Assembly (NCBI GenBank): GCA_052388025.1
Contig: JBQTIP010000060.1
Coordinates: forward strand, 1-31,822
Reading direction: 5' to 3'
Origin: JBQTIP01 sp052388025
Lineage (GTDB): Bacteria > Actinomycetota > UBA4738 > HRBIN12
Length of the DNA stretch: 31,822 nucleotides
Position numbers and translations under genes: made by a program. Shown one piece after another: positions 16,697 through 22,971 of the stretch (position 1 is the first letter of the stretch; every line of letters starts with the position of its first letter). Below the pieces are notes generated by a model that did not search any database, had not been told where the DNA came from, and saw only the letters and a list, made by a program, of their open reading frames with translations.

Positions 16697-19116
16697 GCCC
16701 TGATCCGCTCTCCCCGCGGATCCCAGAGCGGCTCGGCCGCGACCTCCGCATCGACCCGCCGTCCGAACACCTCCACGGTAAGCTGCGTGCCGATATCGGC
16801 GAGCTCGACCGGCAGGTACGCGTACGCGATGCTCTTGCCCACCGAGTAGCCGACGCCCCCGGACGTCACTCGAGCCATGACGTCGTCGCTCGATCGCACC
16901 GGCTCGTTGCCGAGCGCCATCGAGCGGGGATCGGCCAGGGCCAGGCAGCGCAGGCGCTTCCTCACGCCGGCGGCCTTCGCCCGCCGGAGCGCCTCCTGGC
17001 CGGTGAACCCCCCCTTGTCGAGCGCCACGGCGAAACCGAGCCCAGCCTCGAAGGGATTCTCCTCCGGCGTGATGTCGGCGCCCCAGGCCCGGTAGCCCTT
17101 CTCGAGTCTGAGCGAGTCGATGGCGCGGTACCCGGCCGGAACGAGCCCGTCGGGCCCGCCGGCCTCGGCGAGGAGGTCCCAGAGCCGCCCCGCGAACTCC
17201 ATCGTGGGATAGAGCTCCCATCCAAGCTCGCCGACGTATGTGACTCGAAGCGCCCAGCAAGGCACGTCGGCGACGGTGATCTCCCGCGCGGTCATGTAGG
17301 GGAAGCCCTCGTTCGAGAGGTCGTCGGGACAGACCGACGAGAGGATGTCCCGCGCCTTCGGCCCCCAGAGGCCGAGACACGCCATGCTCGAGGTCACGTC
17401 GCGGACCTCGAGGTCCCGGTCGCTGGGGAGTTGCTTGCGGATCCACCCGAGGTCGTGGTTCCCAAAGGCTGTGCCGGTCACGATCAGGAACCGCGAGTCG
17501 CCCAGGCGGGTCACCGTGAAGTCGCATTCGATCCCGCCGCGGCGGTTCAGCATCTGCGTGTAGGTGACGGTCCCGACAGGACGATCGACGTCGTTCGCGC
17601 ACGCGCGCTGGAGGAAGTGGCACGCACCGGGGCCGCTCACCTCGATCTTCGCGAACGACGTCTCGTCGAACAGCCCGGCGGCCCCACGTGTCGCCAGGTG
17701 CTCCGCCGGGATGGCCGTCGACCAGTGCTCGCCGGCCCATCCTCGCGGCCTGAGTTCCTCGAATGCGGGATCCTCGTTCGATCGGTACCAGTTCGGGCGC
17801 TCCCAGCCGGACTTCTCACCGAACTCCGCTCCGAGCGCCTCGAGCCGCGAGTAGGTCGGGCCCATCTTCAGCGGCCGGCCGGCCAGCCGCTCCTCGTTCG
17901 GGTAGTGGATGTCGTAGTAGGTGGAGTAGATCTCGATCGCGCGGGCCTTCGAGTACTCGCGGCTTCGGTAGTGCCGGCCGAACCTCCGGATATCCATCTT
18001 CCAGACGTCCATCTCCGGCTCGCCGTGGACGATCCAGTCGGCGAGCACCATCCCGATCCCGCCCGCCCCTGCGATGCCGTGCGCGCAGAACCCCGCCGCA
18101 ACGAAGAACCCGCGGACGTCGGACTCGCCGAGGATGAACTCGCCGTCGGGCGTGAACGCCTCGGGCCCGTTGATCATCTTCACCACCTCGGCGGTCTGGA
18201 GGGCAGGCACCAGGCGGAACGCCCCGTCGGCGAGCGGCTCGAACCGTTCCCAGTCCTCCTGGAGCAACCTGTGGTTGAAGTCGTCCGGGATGCCCTCGGC
18301 GACCATCCACGGCGCCGGATCCCGCTCGTAGCCGCCGACGACCAGTCCGCCCACCTCCTCCCGGAAGTAGACGAGATGATCGGGGTCGCGCATGGTGGGG
18401 AGGTCCGGCCGCACGCCCTGGATCGACTTCGTGATGAGGAACTGGTGGGCCATCGGCACGACCGGCACCTCCACGCCGGCTAACCGTCCGATCTCGTGCG
18501 CGAAGATCCCACCGGCATTCACGACGACGTCGGATCGGATCTCCCCCTGATCGGTGACGACGCCCGTCACCCGCCCCCCCTCCACCTCGACGCCGGTCAC
18601 GCGCACGCCGGTCAGCACGCGGCAACCCCGGCTCTTCGCCCCCTCGACCAGTGCGAACGTGAGCCCGCTCGGATCGAGGTGCCCGTCGGTCGGGAGGTAC
18701 GCGGCCCCCTCGACGCCCGCCGGATTGAACAGCGGGAACAGGTCGAGGGCCTCGCGCGTGCTGATGATCTGAAGCGGCAGCCCGAAGGTCTGTCCCCATC
18801 CGGCCAGCCGGCGGAGCTCCTCGATCCGCTCCGGCGAAGAGGCGAGGCGCAGGCTCCCGACCTCGTGCCACCCGGGGTCGACGCCGGTCTCGGCCTTCAA
18901 CCGCCGGTACAGCTCGACGCTGTACATCATCATGCGGGTGAGCGTCACAGAGGATCGGAGCTGGCCGACCAACCCCGCGGAGTGAAACGTCGAGCCAGAG
19001 GTCAGCTCGCTCCGCTCGACGAGGACGACATCGCTCCACCCAAGCTCGGTCAGGTGGAACGCGACGCTCGCGCCGGCCACGCCTCCGCCGATGACGACGG
19101 CGCGTGCCTCGTACAT
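16693..19116 (-). CDS. Dimethylglycine/sarcosine dehydrogenase-like FAD-GcvT fusion (copy 2)
   Basis: An 807-residue homologue of the enzyme at 11076-13496. It has the FAD motif VVIGGGVAGASVAFHL and TSGSTFHSAGLVGQL with H45 at the covalent-flavin position. The C-terminal GcvT domain carries YTQMLNRRGGIECDFTVTRL, RLEKGYRAWGADITPEENP and GLGFAVALDKGGFTGQEAL. The two copies agree in domain order and length but differ at many positions, so they are old paralogues probably with different N-methyl substrates. ATG 19116 (or GTG 19119) lies 1-4 nt from the stop of the upstream kinase gene, with AGAAGG upstream. Its own stop overlaps the phosphatase start by 4 nt. The expected product is a demethylated amine plus methylene-tetrahydrofolate. 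Confidence 0.92.
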   Translation of the reverse strand: MYEARAVVIGGGVAGASVAFHLTELGWSDVVLVERSELTSGSTFHSAGLVGQLRSSVTLTRMMMYSVELYRRLKAETGVDPGWHEVGSLRLASSPERIEELRRLAGWGQTFGLPLQIISTREALDLFPLFNPAGVEGAAYLPTDGHLDPSGLTFALVEGAKSRGCRVLTGVRVTGVEVEGGRVTGVVTDQGEIRSDVVVNAGGIFAHEIGRLAGVEVPVVPMAHQFLITKSIQGVRPDLPTMRDPDHLVYFREEVGGLVVGGYERDPAPWMVAEGIPDDFNHRLLQEDWERFEPLADGAFRLVPALQTAEVVKMINGPEAFTPDGEFILGESDVRGFFVAAGFCAHGIAGAGGIGMVLADWIVHGEPEMDVWKMDIRRFGRHYRSREYSKARAIEIYSTYYDIHYPNEERLAGRPLKMGPTYSRLEALGAEFGEKSGWERPNWYRSNEDPAFEELRPRGWAGEHWSTAIPAEHLATRGAAGLFDETSFAKIEVSGPGACHFLQRACANDVDRPVGTVTYTQMLNRRGGIECDFTVTRLGDSRFLIVTGTAFGNHDLGWIRKQLPSDRDLEVRDVTSSMACLGLWGPKARDILSSVCPDDLSNEGFPYMTAREITVADVPCWALRVTYVGELGWELYPTMEFAGRLWDLLAEAGGPDGLVPAGYRAIDSLRLEKGYRAWGADITPEENPFEAGLGFAVALDKGGFTGQEALRRAKAAGVRKRLRCLALADPRSMALGNEPVRSSDDVMARVTSGGVGYSVGKSIAYAYLPVELADIGTQLTVEVFGRRVDAEVAAEPLWDPRGERIRA

Positions 19117-19118
19117 CA

Positions 19119-20042
19119 CTAGATGCCTTCTGTCGCGTCGCGGAGCCACGTCGCGAAGCGCTCGTCCTCCGCGCTCTCGAGACAGCGGGCGAAGTGTTTC
19201 TGCGCGTAGGCCACGTAGTCGAAGTCGAACGTCGAGAGCCCCTGCTGCACGACGCCCCACATCGCCTCGCGGAAGTCGGACATGATTCGCATAAGCTTCA
19301 GGCGCGCGGCGTGGGACGGCGTCACCTCGCCGAAGTACAGCCGGAGCAGGGTGGCCTGAGCCTCCTCGGGCAAGCCGTTGTTGATGGAGAAGTTGCCGAG
19401 GTCGAAGAAGAGGTGGCCCATGCCGGCGTACTCGTAGTCCACGATGAACACGCGGTCGTTTCGCATGATGAAGTTCGCGTTCAGGAGGTCGTTGTGACAC
19501 GGCCGCGGCGGCATCGGCGCCGCCCCGAACGCCGCTTCGATCTCAGCCGCTAGCCGGTGTGCCGTTCCGTACCCGTCGGGGATCTGGACGTTCCGGCTCT
19601 CGGCGACCTCGCGATAGTCCTCGACGACCCGGAACGCGTCGAACGTCGAGGGGATCGGCGGGCCCTCGTGGATCGCGCGCACCGAGGCGACGACCTTCTC
19701 CAGCACTTCCTCGCCCTGGAGCGTCTCCTCTGGGATCGACGTGCCCTCGACGAACCGGGTGATGAGCGCGCCGTGGTCCGAGAGGAAGGCGAAGACCTCG
19801 GGAGCCACACCGACGGCGGCGGCCGCCGTCGCGGCCTCGCATTCGGCCGCTCGATCGATGCCGAGCAGGTCGGTGTCCTTGCCGGAGAGGCGCACCACGA
19901 AGGACTCGCCGCCGATGTCGACCCGGAAGTTCCGATTCGTGATCCCGAGCGTGATCGGGGTTACCTCGGCGGGGTCGAGCCCCTCCCAGGCAGGGACGGC
20001 CCTGATCGCCGCTTCCAGCGCGGGGTCGAGGTCGCCAACCAC
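19119..20042 (-). CDS. Choline-kinase-like phosphotransferase (APH/LicA family, copy 2)
   Basis: A 307-residue relative of the kinase at 13497-14408. TLGITNRNFRV forms the nucleotide-binding hairpin, FVVRLSGKDTDLLGIDR the following strand region, RPCHNDLLNANFI the catalytic loop (Asp and Asn) and IVDYEYAGMGHLFFDLGN the DFG-equivalent. It heads the minus-strand operon and is followed at once by the second dehydrogenase. GTG at 20042 has no good ribosome binding site. The TAGCCT box 6 nt upstream and TTGACC further up suggest a leaderless mRNA beginning at this GTG. The substrate is unknown; an amino alcohol is the most natural guess for the family. Confidence 0.87.
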   Translation of the reverse strand: MVGDLDPALEAAIRAVPAWEGLDPAEVTPITLGITNRNFRVDIGGESFVVRLSGKDTDLLGIDRAAECEAATAAAAVGVAPEVFAFLSDHGALITRFVEGTSIPEETLQGEEVLEKVVASVRAIHEGPPIPSTFDAFRVVEDYREVAESRNVQIPDGYGTAHRLAAEIEAAFGAAPMPPRPCHNDLLNANFIMRNDRVFIVDYEYAGMGHLFFDLGNFSINNGLPEEAQATLLRLYFGEVTPSHAARLKLMRIMSDFREAMWGVVQQGLSTFDFDYVAYAQKHFARCLESAEDERFATWLRDATEGI

Positions 20043-20048
20043 GTGCCA

Positions 20049-20078
20049 AGGCTAGCCGCGGCGATCGTTCGTGGTCAA
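20049..20078 (-). promoter_or_regulatory. Promoter of the minus-strand demethylation operon (leaderless)
   Basis: On the minus strand TTGACC (20078-20073) is a five-of-six match to the -35 consensus. It is followed after 18 nt by TAGCCT (20054-20049), which fits the actinobacterial TAnnnT -10 box. A start site 7 nt downstream would fall on the first base of the GTG at 20042, consistent with leaderless translation and with the missing ribosome binding site. Confidence 0.55.
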
Positions 20079-20111
20079 GATTGATTGAAGCTGATCGGTC
20101 CTCCTCGGGTC

Positions 20112-21380
20112 TTAAGGATAGGTCCAGTCCCACTTTGAGCACTCGGGGAACTCCGAGCTCTCGACGGGCACCCCCGGCCCTCGATCGGGCTGGACGAACG
20201 TCCACCAGCCCGGTCCGCGGCTCCACATGGCGTCGGTCGCTGTGATCTCCCCGGCCTCGAGGTTCGCCGCGAGCCACGGTATTTCCGAGACCTCCCTCGC
20301 CCGGATCCGAGCCATGTCCCGGGCGCCGAGCACGAGCACCTGGTCGTCTCCCCCCGGAAGGATCGGCCAGGGATCCTCGGCGTAGCCCCAGTCGATGCCG
20401 TCGCCGCTATAGACCTCGACGGACCCGGCCCACTCGCAGCCGAAGACGAACAGGCGCAGGCTGTAGTCGTTCGGGTAGTCGTCCTTCGCCACGGGCACCA
20501 CGTACTCCGCGGGCGAGAGCCACGCGACCGACGAGAGATCTGTGCCGATCCGAGGCTCGTTATCTGCCCACAGCGTCAGCGAGGCGTCCCTCGCGTTCCG
20601 GAAGCGATCCCTGTTCACTAGAACCTCGAAGCGCGTCGGAACGTCGTTCGTCCGAAACAGCATCAACGAGAAGGTGGCCGCACCGGGGTATCCGAAGAGC
20701 TGGAACGGCGCTTCTTGGTAGCGCACCGGAACGACGACCGGCTGCGGGCCTTCGGATGTGAGAACCATGACCTGGCCCCCGATGCGTCCGGTAGCAGGGT
20801 CGACGTCCTGGGTTCCCCTGACCCAGTAGAGCCTGACTGCCCCGTCCGGCTCCGTCGGGGCTCGCAGGAACGTCGGCGTCGCGATGTGTCCGAAATCGCG
20901 AACCACGTCTACCGATCGGACCGTCTCATCCGGACCGAGCAGGTAGAGGACGAACGAGGGGTCGTCCGCCGACTCGGACCGAAGCTTGACCGTGAACGCC
21001 AGACTCTTCCCGTCGGGCGCGGCAGCGATCTCGTACACGTTCGCGGGAGGATGCCGCCACAGCACCTCTGGCCTCCCGTCGAGTGGAACCGACCACAGGC
21101 GTGTCCCGTCGTCGTGAAGGAGCACGCCCGGCTTCACCGATCCCGCGGGCCACCGGAGTCCCGCAAGCGGTCCCGCCGCCCCCGTCGGCACGACCGGCGA
21201 CGACGATTCCGAGGAGGACGGAGGCACCGGCGAGACCGGGGATGCGGACGTGCTAGGCGCGGACTCGCCCGAGCAGGCTGCGGCCAGGAGGAGCGAGGTG
21301 CTCGTTAGCGTGACGGAGAGAGTTCGCAAGGAGCGTGTGCGGCTCCCGCGACCGCGGCCCGTGCTCGGGCGAAGATGCAT
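20112..21380 (-). CDS. Predicted lipoprotein, possibly beta-propeller
   Basis: A 422-residue exported protein. An arginine-rich head is followed by a hydrophobic stretch and a lipobox, LLLAAAC, with C36 as the lipid-attachment residue. A Ser/Pro/Val-rich linker of about 35 residues follows. The remainder has repeated strand-turn segments such as RLWSVPLDGRPEVLW and IAAAPDGKSLAFTV, which resemble TolB/WD40-like blades. It would be anchored on the outer face of the membrane. No enzymatic motif was recognised. ATG 21380 is the only Met before the lipobox. It lies 13 nt downstream of the L,D-transpeptidase gene and may share its transcript. The function is unknown. Confidence 0.72.
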   Translation of the reverse strand: MHLRPSTGRGRGSRTRSLRTLSVTLTSTSLLLAAACSGESAPSTSASPVSPVPPSSSESSSPVVPTGAAGPLAGLRWPAGSVKPGVLLHDDGTRLWSVPLDGRPEVLWRHPPANVYEIAAAPDGKSLAFTVKLRSESADDPSFVLYLLGPDETVRSVDVVRDFGHIATPTFLRAPTEPDGAVRLYWVRGTQDVDPATGRIGGQVMVLTSEGPQPVVVPVRYQEAPFQLFGYPGAATFSLMLFRTNDVPTRFEVLVNRDRFRNARDASLTLWADNEPRIGTDLSSVAWLSPAEYVVPVAKDDYPNDYSLRLFVFGCEWAGSVEVYSGDGIDWGYAEDPWPILPGGDDQVLVLGARDMARIRAREVSEIPWLAANLEAGEITATDAMWSRGPGWWTFVQPDRGPGVPVESSEFPECSKWDWTYP

Positions 21381-21393
21381 GTCGTCTGCCGGC

Positions 21394-22281
21394 TCAGTAG
21401 TAGATGCTCACCGAAGCGCCGTCCTTCCTGTTCGACGTGCGGTTGTTCCACATGCTCTTCAGGCCTGTGACCGAGCTGGATGGAATGCGGATGCATCCCA
21501 GGGTGCCCGAGACGCTGAATTCATGGGTGCCCGTCCCGCCGTGGATCTCGAAGGCGCTGCGCGTCACGCTTCCGTTGGAGACCGTCCAGGGATCCAGCCG
21601 CCACTTGCCGGGGGAGAAGGAGGCGGAGGTGTCGGCCTCGTAGCCGGTGAAGGCGCCGTTCATGAAGCCCCACTTGTACGTGAAGTCGTTGGGGAGCGGG
21701 CCGACGTTCACGACCCACTCCTGGGCCGGATTGTTGTTTCCCGACCTCGCTGGGTAGGCGCTCGTAGTCACCGCGGGCTGAGGGATGCCATTCAGGATGG
21801 TCGAGTACTTGTGGTACAGCCAGCCGCAGCGACCGTTCTGGCTCACGGTGCCGCTGCAGTTCGTCCCGTTGTACAGGTAGAAGGTGAGCCACGCGCTGTA
21901 GGTCGTCGTGGCCGCCGCAGCGCTCGGTGCGCGCAGGAGCGTGGGGTGCGCAGCGAGCATCGCGCGGTCCGCGGCCCGCATCCCGGTGACGTCGAAGCCG
22001 GCACGGCGAAGGTCCTCGTACGTCCCCATGCAGACGACGGCGCCGTCGCATGTGAGCGGCGTCGGCGGCGGCTGAGGAACCGCGGACGGCGGCGTGCAAA
22101 CGGTACCGGCCGCGAGCGGGCTGCCATCGCGCTCGCAGGCCGGGCTCCGCCAGCCCGCCTTCGCGGCCGCCGAGCCCGCCTGTGCCAGCGCCGGCAGGAC
22201 GACGAGCCCAGCCGACAGGACGACGACGCCGGTGGCACGGCGCCATCCTCTGCGCCTCCTTCTGGGTTTGCTCCTTTCCAT
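21394..22281 (-). CDS. Secreted L,D-transpeptidase (YkuD family) with variant active-site motif
   Basis: A 295-residue exported protein. The signal peptide has a very basic head (KPRRRRRGWRR) and a hydrophobic core ending in ALAQAGSA. A cysteine-containing proline-rich region comes next, then a C-terminal YkuD-type domain with FEIHGG (H247) and GTLGCIRIP (catalytic C263). These enzymes make 3-3 peptidoglycan cross-links or attach proteins to the wall. The usual SHGC is TLGC here, so the histidine before Gly-Cys is Leu. ATG 22281 is chosen because GGGAGGAGG lies just upstream; an ATG 13 codons earlier lacks this. TAGCAT (22324-22319) is a possible -10. Confidence 0.8.
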   Translation of the reverse strand: MERSKPRRRRRGWRRATGVVVLSAGLVVLPALAQAGSAAAKAGWRSPACERDGSPLAAGTVCTPPSAVPQPPPTPLTCDGAVVCMGTYEDLRRAGFDVTGMRAADRAMLAAHPTLLRAPSAAAATTTYSAWLTFYLYNGTNCSGTVSQNGRCGWLYHKYSTILNGIPQPAVTTSAYPARSGNNNPAQEWVVNVGPLPNDFTYKWGFMNGAFTGYEADTSASFSPGKWRLDPWTVSNGSVTRSAFEIHGGTGTHEFSVSGTLGCIRIPSSSVTGLKSMWNNRTSNRKDGASVSIYY

Positions 22282-22442
22282 GCTGCCTCCTCCCTTCCCG
22301 ACGGTTGCGGGGATGCGCATGCTAGAGGGCCGAACATCCGTTCGTAATCCCCAGACCGGGGCGATCTCGGATCTTGTCGGGGGGTTCTTCTGTGAGATCC
22401 ATCACGCTTCGTGCTCGGCCCGAACGAAATGGCAAGACTGGG
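22282..22442. promoter_or_regulatory. Gene-free stretch between L,D-transpeptidase and ilv promoter
   Basis: About 160 nt separate the divergent L,D-transpeptidase start from the ilv promoter. The left end holds the L,D-transpeptidase ribosome binding site and a possible minus-strand -10. Around 22368-22399 lie two GATCTC/GAGATC half-sites flanking a G-run; their role is unclear. No open reading frame or RNA gene was recognised here. Confidence 0.35.
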
Positions 22443-22470
22443 TTGACAGGCGGATCGGTGCCCCTAAACT
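22443..22470 (+). promoter_or_regulatory. Promoter of the ilvBNC-leuAB-cimA operon
   Basis: TTGACA (22443-22448) is a perfect -35 hexamer, followed after 16 nt by TAAACT (22465-22470) as -10. A start near 22476-22478 is expected, only 2-4 nt before the leader-peptide ATG at 22480. This is the strongest promoter-like sequence seen in the window. Confidence 0.75.
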
Positions 22471-22479
22471 GGTTGGACC

Positions 22480-22533
22480 ATGTTGGCCGGCACGAGGCAC
22501 CTCGAGCAGCAGGCCCTCGTACTTATTCGCTAG
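22480..22533 (+). CDS. ilvB leader peptide (attenuator ORF)
   Basis: A 17-codon ORF encodes MLAGTRHLEQQALVLIR. It begins a few nucleotides after the predicted transcription start and has no ribosome binding site, so it is probably translated leaderless. Near its end four branched-chain codons follow one another, CTC GTA CTT ATT (Leu-Val-Leu-Ile). Three of them end in A or T, which is rare in the surrounding high-GC genes; this would make the ribosome sensitive to charged tRNA supply. An intrinsic terminator follows 37 nt after the stop. The arrangement matches classical actinobacterial ilvB attenuation by a leader peptide. It is too short for usual gene finding. Confidence 0.82.
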   Translation: MLAGTRHLEQQALVLIR

Positions 22534-22566
22534 GCGCGGGCGGGCCCAGGAGGCCTGTGCCGCGCC
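22533..22566 (+). promoter_or_regulatory. Leader-RNA hairpin preceding the ilv terminator
   Basis: GGCGCGG (22533-22539) pairs perfectly with CCGCGCC (22560-22566); a small GGCC-CAGGA-GGCC stem can form inside. The 5' arm begins within the leader stop codon, so a ribosome stalled on the Leu-Val-Leu-Ile codons would mask it. AGGAGGC (22548-22554) in its loop region could then pair with GCCCCT (22571-22576) of the terminator and act as antiterminator. That competing pairing is weak and is an inference. Confidence 0.5.
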
Positions 22567-22570
22567 GGAT

Positions 22571-22596
22571 GCCCCTCGCAGCGCGAGGGGCTTTTT
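22571..22596 (+). terminator. Intrinsic terminator/attenuator upstream of the ilvB operon
   Basis: GCCCCTCGC (22571-22579) and GCGAGGGGC (22583-22591) form a perfect 9-bp stem with a 3-nt loop, directly followed by TTTTT (22592-22596). This is a textbook Rho-independent terminator between promoter and first structural gene, so it must be read through for expression. It is the regulated element of the attenuator. Confidence 0.85.
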
Positions 22597-22659
22597 GCAC
22601 CCAGCAATCGGCGAACGGCACACCGCCAACCGGACGAGAGAAGAGGAAGGAGCACGAAG

Positions 22660-22971
22660 ATGCGTTACGAGTTCGAGCGAGGCGGCAAGGTCGTGGCGAG
22701 CGTGCTGTGGGAGGGCCCCGCACAGGTAACGGTCGACGTCAGCGATGAGACGGTGAAGGCCGAGTTCGATCGGTTCTTCGAGTCGGAGATCACCTACCTG
22801 GGCTCCGGCATGGACGACACCGACGTCCTCCAGACCCGGCGACGCGACTGGACCCCGTGGGAGTTCGAGCGCTCCTGCAGGAACCTGGCGCACCGCATCG
22901 GCGCGACCGTGACGCGCGTGGAGACGGGCCCCGTGGAGGACCGGCCCGGAGAGGAGGTTCGGGCACGGTGA
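22660..22971 (+). CDS. Small protein of unknown function, first gene of the ilvB operon
   Basis: A 103-residue soluble protein without signal peptide. It starts MRYEFERGGKVVASVLWEGP, with several beta-strand-like stretches. An acidic centre follows, then a RRRDWTPWEFERSCRNLAHR helix. The family was not recognised with certainty. ATG 22660 follows AAGGAG. The stop overlaps the ilvB GTG by 4 nt, so it is translationally coupled to acetolactate synthase and sits behind the same attenuator. Codon use and GC content are like those of its neighbours, so it is very probably a real gene. A role linked to IlvBN is suggested by position only. Confidence 0.78.
   Translation: MRYEFERGGKVVASVLWEGPAQVTVDVSDETVKAEFDRFFESEITYLGSGMDDTDVLQTRRRDWTPWEFERSCRNLAHRIGATVTRVETGPVEDRPGEEVRAR

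Noticed and set aside
22282..22320. Upstream ATG for the L,D-transpeptidase
   Set aside because: It would add 13 residues that contain the translated ribosome binding site region; the ATG at 22281 has GGGAGGAGG directly before it.
22471..22659. T-box or riboswitch in the ilvB leader
   Set aside because: No T-box sequence or specifier-loop layout is seen and the region is too short. The leader ORF plus terminator explains it better.
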